From contig NZ_PGFZ01000003.1 of NCBI RefSeq assembly GCF_002923755.1, forward strand, positions 1 through 64,000: a DNA stretch of 64,000 nucleotides. The letters are read 5' to 3'. Position numbers and translations under genes: made by a program. Position 1 is the stretch's first letter, and each line of letters begins with the position of its first letter. This stretch comes from Methylovulum psychrotolerans. Its GTDB lineage: Bacteria > Pseudomonadota > Gammaproteobacteria > Methylococcales > Methylomonadaceae. The notes under the pieces are model-generated. The model was not told the DNA's origin and did no database searches. It was given only the letters and a program-made list of their open reading frames with translations. This document shows positions 62,560-64,000 of this stretch, piece after piece.

Positions 62560-62694
62560 GCATTTTTATTGAATTTTAGCACAGAACGACGTTTTTAACC
62601 GCCCTGTTTTAAAAAGGCATAACGGACGCTAACCAGCAATTTTGGTAGGAATAAAAACTATTCCCACCCAAAATTGGACTTAAAAAAACACATA

Positions 62695-62710
62695 GACTTC
62701 AAACGGTCAA
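62695..62710 (-). mobile_element. Possible truncated end of the 95-bp MITE
   Basis: 'acttcaaacggtcaa' equals the terminal 15 bases next to the end of MITE copy B. The rest of the element is absent. It overlaps the stop codon of the permease gene. Confidence 0.35.
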
Positions 62711-64000
62711 TAATTCAAACTTTCCCGCACTACAATACGGGTGGCGGTGCGGGCGGGTAAGTAAGCGGCCACTACCGCCAGCAGCAACACCGCCCCCAGC
62801 CACAACGCCACCGCTGGCCACGCGAAGACAAAATCCAAATGGATGCCCAGCATGGTGATGCCGAGTTGTTTGGCTAAGGGTTCGGCGAGCAGGTAGGCGA
62901 GCGGGATGCTGAGCAGCCATGCTAATACGCCATGACATAGCCCTTCGAGCATAAATAATTTAAAAATAGCCGAAGACTTGGCCCCGATGGCGCGGAGTAC
63001 GCCAATCTCACGCGTACGCTGCAAGACACCAATCGCCAAGGTGCCGGACAAGCCAATCGCCCCCACAGCGGCGATCAGTACCGCCAAGCCCAATAACATG
63101 GCGGTCATCGGGCGGAATTGGTTTTGCGCAAATTGGCGTTGTTCCAGCTTGGCGAAGGTGGTGTAAACATCCAGCTTAATCTGCGCTTGCCGGAAGGCGG
63201 CTTTTACGGTGTCGGCGTAGGCGGTTTCTGCCGCTAAGTCCTTGATGTCGGTCGCCCATAAGGCGAAAGAATGCCGCTGGCTGGTGTGGGTTTGCGCCTG
63301 TATGGTGCTTAACGGGGCATATACGGGTTCGACCGTATAGCCCGCCCCGGCAAACCAGCGGTACAGGCCTATCACTTGCCAATCTTGGGCGGGGGCGACT
63401 TTGCCGTTAATGGCGGGCGGCAGTAGCGTACCTTGCACCCAATCACCGACCTGAATGCCGTTCAGTTCGGCGGTGGCGGCGTTTAGCACCAGATGGTTTT
63501 GCTGTTCGTCACTGGCGTTAAACCACCGCCCTGCGGTAATCAGCGGCTGGTATAAGGTGGTGTCGGTGGGCAGGGCGAGCATTTGCACCCCCAAGCTGCC
63601 GGATTGGCGCAGCAATACGCCATTGCGGGAAAATTCGGCGGGCAGGCGGTTCCAGAATTCGACGGGGCTAGCGGGGCTTAGGCGATGGACAATATCCGTG
63701 ACCGTGGCGGCTTCTTGGTCTTGGCTAAAGCCTAGGCGCAAGGTGTAGCGGCTACGCGCCAACTCCTTATCTAAGGTCAGGTTAACCGATGCGGCTAAGC
63801 TCATGATGACGATAAACAGCACCCCGGCAATGGTTAAGACGCTTTGTGTCCACAGTAACCGGGCTTTACGGCGTAGCAGATTAGCCAAGGCAACGGCGTA
63901 CAGGGTCGGCAACCAACGGGTTGCCCACGCTTCCAAACGCCGCGCCAGCCCGCCTGTGCCGACAAAATCCGCTCCTAAGCCGTAACTGGCAAGGGCTTGC
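62707..64000 (-). CDS. FtsX-like ABC transporter permease (partial, 5' end beyond the window)
   Basis: The frame runs through the right edge, so only the C-terminal 431 or so residues are seen. It has a membrane segment (VLTIAGVLFIVIMSLAASV), a periplasmic domain of about 210 residues, then three membrane helices with the FtsX signature GVLQRTREIGVLRAIGAKSSAIFKLFMLEGL. The segment before the first helix (ARRLEAWATRWLP) implies a duplicated long permease of about 800 residues, as in MacB- or LolE-related exporters. The ATPase partner is not in the window. The stop lies beside a MITE fragment. Confidence 0.85.
   Translation of the reverse strand, partial: QALASYGLGADFVGTGGLARRLEAWATRWLPTLYAVALANLLRRKARLLWTQSVLTIAGVLFIVIMSLAASVNLTLDKELARSRYTLRLGFSQDQEAATVTDIVHRLSPASPVEFWNRLPAEFSRNGVLLRQSGSLGVQMLALPTDTTLYQPLITAGRWFNASDEQQNHLVLNAATAELNGIQVGDWVQGTLLPPAINGKVAPAQDWQVIGLYRWFAGAGYTVEPVYAPLSTIQAQTHTSQRHSFALWATDIKDLAAETAYADTVKAAFRQAQIKLDVYTTFAKLEQRQFAQNQFRPMTAMLLGLAVLIAAVGAIGLSGTLAIGVLQRTREIGVLRAIGAKSSAIFKLFMLEGLCHGVLAWLLSIPLAYLLAEPLAKQLGITMLGIHLDFVFAWPAVALWLGAVLLLAVVAAYLPARTATRIVVRESLNY

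Overview
This 64 kb window looks like the chromosome of a gammaproteobacterium of about 50-55 % GC. It carries cutA-dsbD, rpsF-rpsR-rplI, waaA, the EF-P modification genes epmA and epmB, bamA-skp-fabZ-lpxA-rnhB, srkA and uvrD. A methanotroph-like (Methylococcales) host is my guess from gene style and synteny; nothing in the window proves it. Apart from the dxs end at the left edge and a permease cut at the right edge, the housekeeping genes are intact.

Layout. The 3' end of dxs (1-189) is followed by a minus-strand operon (429-11559). It encodes a 2529-residue iterative-type polyketide synthase without a thioesterase, an alpha-oxoamine synthase, a KpsS-like capsule protein and a short-chain dehydrogenase. 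This set matches the rhizobial rkpA/G/H/J K-antigen genes and suggests a polyketide-derived amino-ketone or amino-alcohol lipid linked to surface polysaccharide. Next come a CarF/TMEM189-type lipid desaturase, cutA-dsbD-tlpA (DsbD with a doubled N-terminal domain), fxsA, uvrD, two tandem repeat-rich proteins that are paralogues duplicated with their upstream DNA, a GNAT-nitrilase pair, yajR, waaA, the rpsF ribosomal operon, a CorC-type transporter, an FHA protein, radA and a YeeZ-like dehydrogenase.

The most unusual part is a decayed chromosomal integron at 49.1-54.1 kb. A frameshifted and truncated integrase remnant points left. A presumptive attI lies beside it, with a perfect 22-bp hairpin next to the core site. 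Five cassettes point right, separated by four 121-124 bp attC sites that resemble one another. The cassettes carry an RTX protein, an unknown protein, a small secreted protein, a GFA enzyme with a membrane-anchored partner, and a secreted protein of unknown family. A second copy of the attI-like segment, in opposite orientation and without an integrase, sits at 37.4-37.5 kb in front of a paralogue of the last cassette gene. An attC remnant lies behind that paralogue. Both loci end in a copy of the same 95-bp palindromic MITE, so they look like mirror-image relics of one integron.

Between the two integron loci lie an M41-type metallopeptidase with an intrinsic terminator in its leader, an acyl-ACP-reductase-like protein, a ComEA-like protein, epmB/efp/epmA, the bamA-to-rnhB envelope cluster (without lpxD and lpxB) and srkA. 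To the right lie a Uma2 nuclease, a FucP-type sugar transporter next to a lipoprotein GH3 beta-glucosidase, a membrane GH17 glucanase, two tandem ParE-type toxin-antitoxin pairs and an FtsX-like permease. Dispersed inverted-repeat elements occur at 338-390, 16.5 kb and 58.6-59.0 kb. I saw no tRNA, rRNA or CRISPR array.
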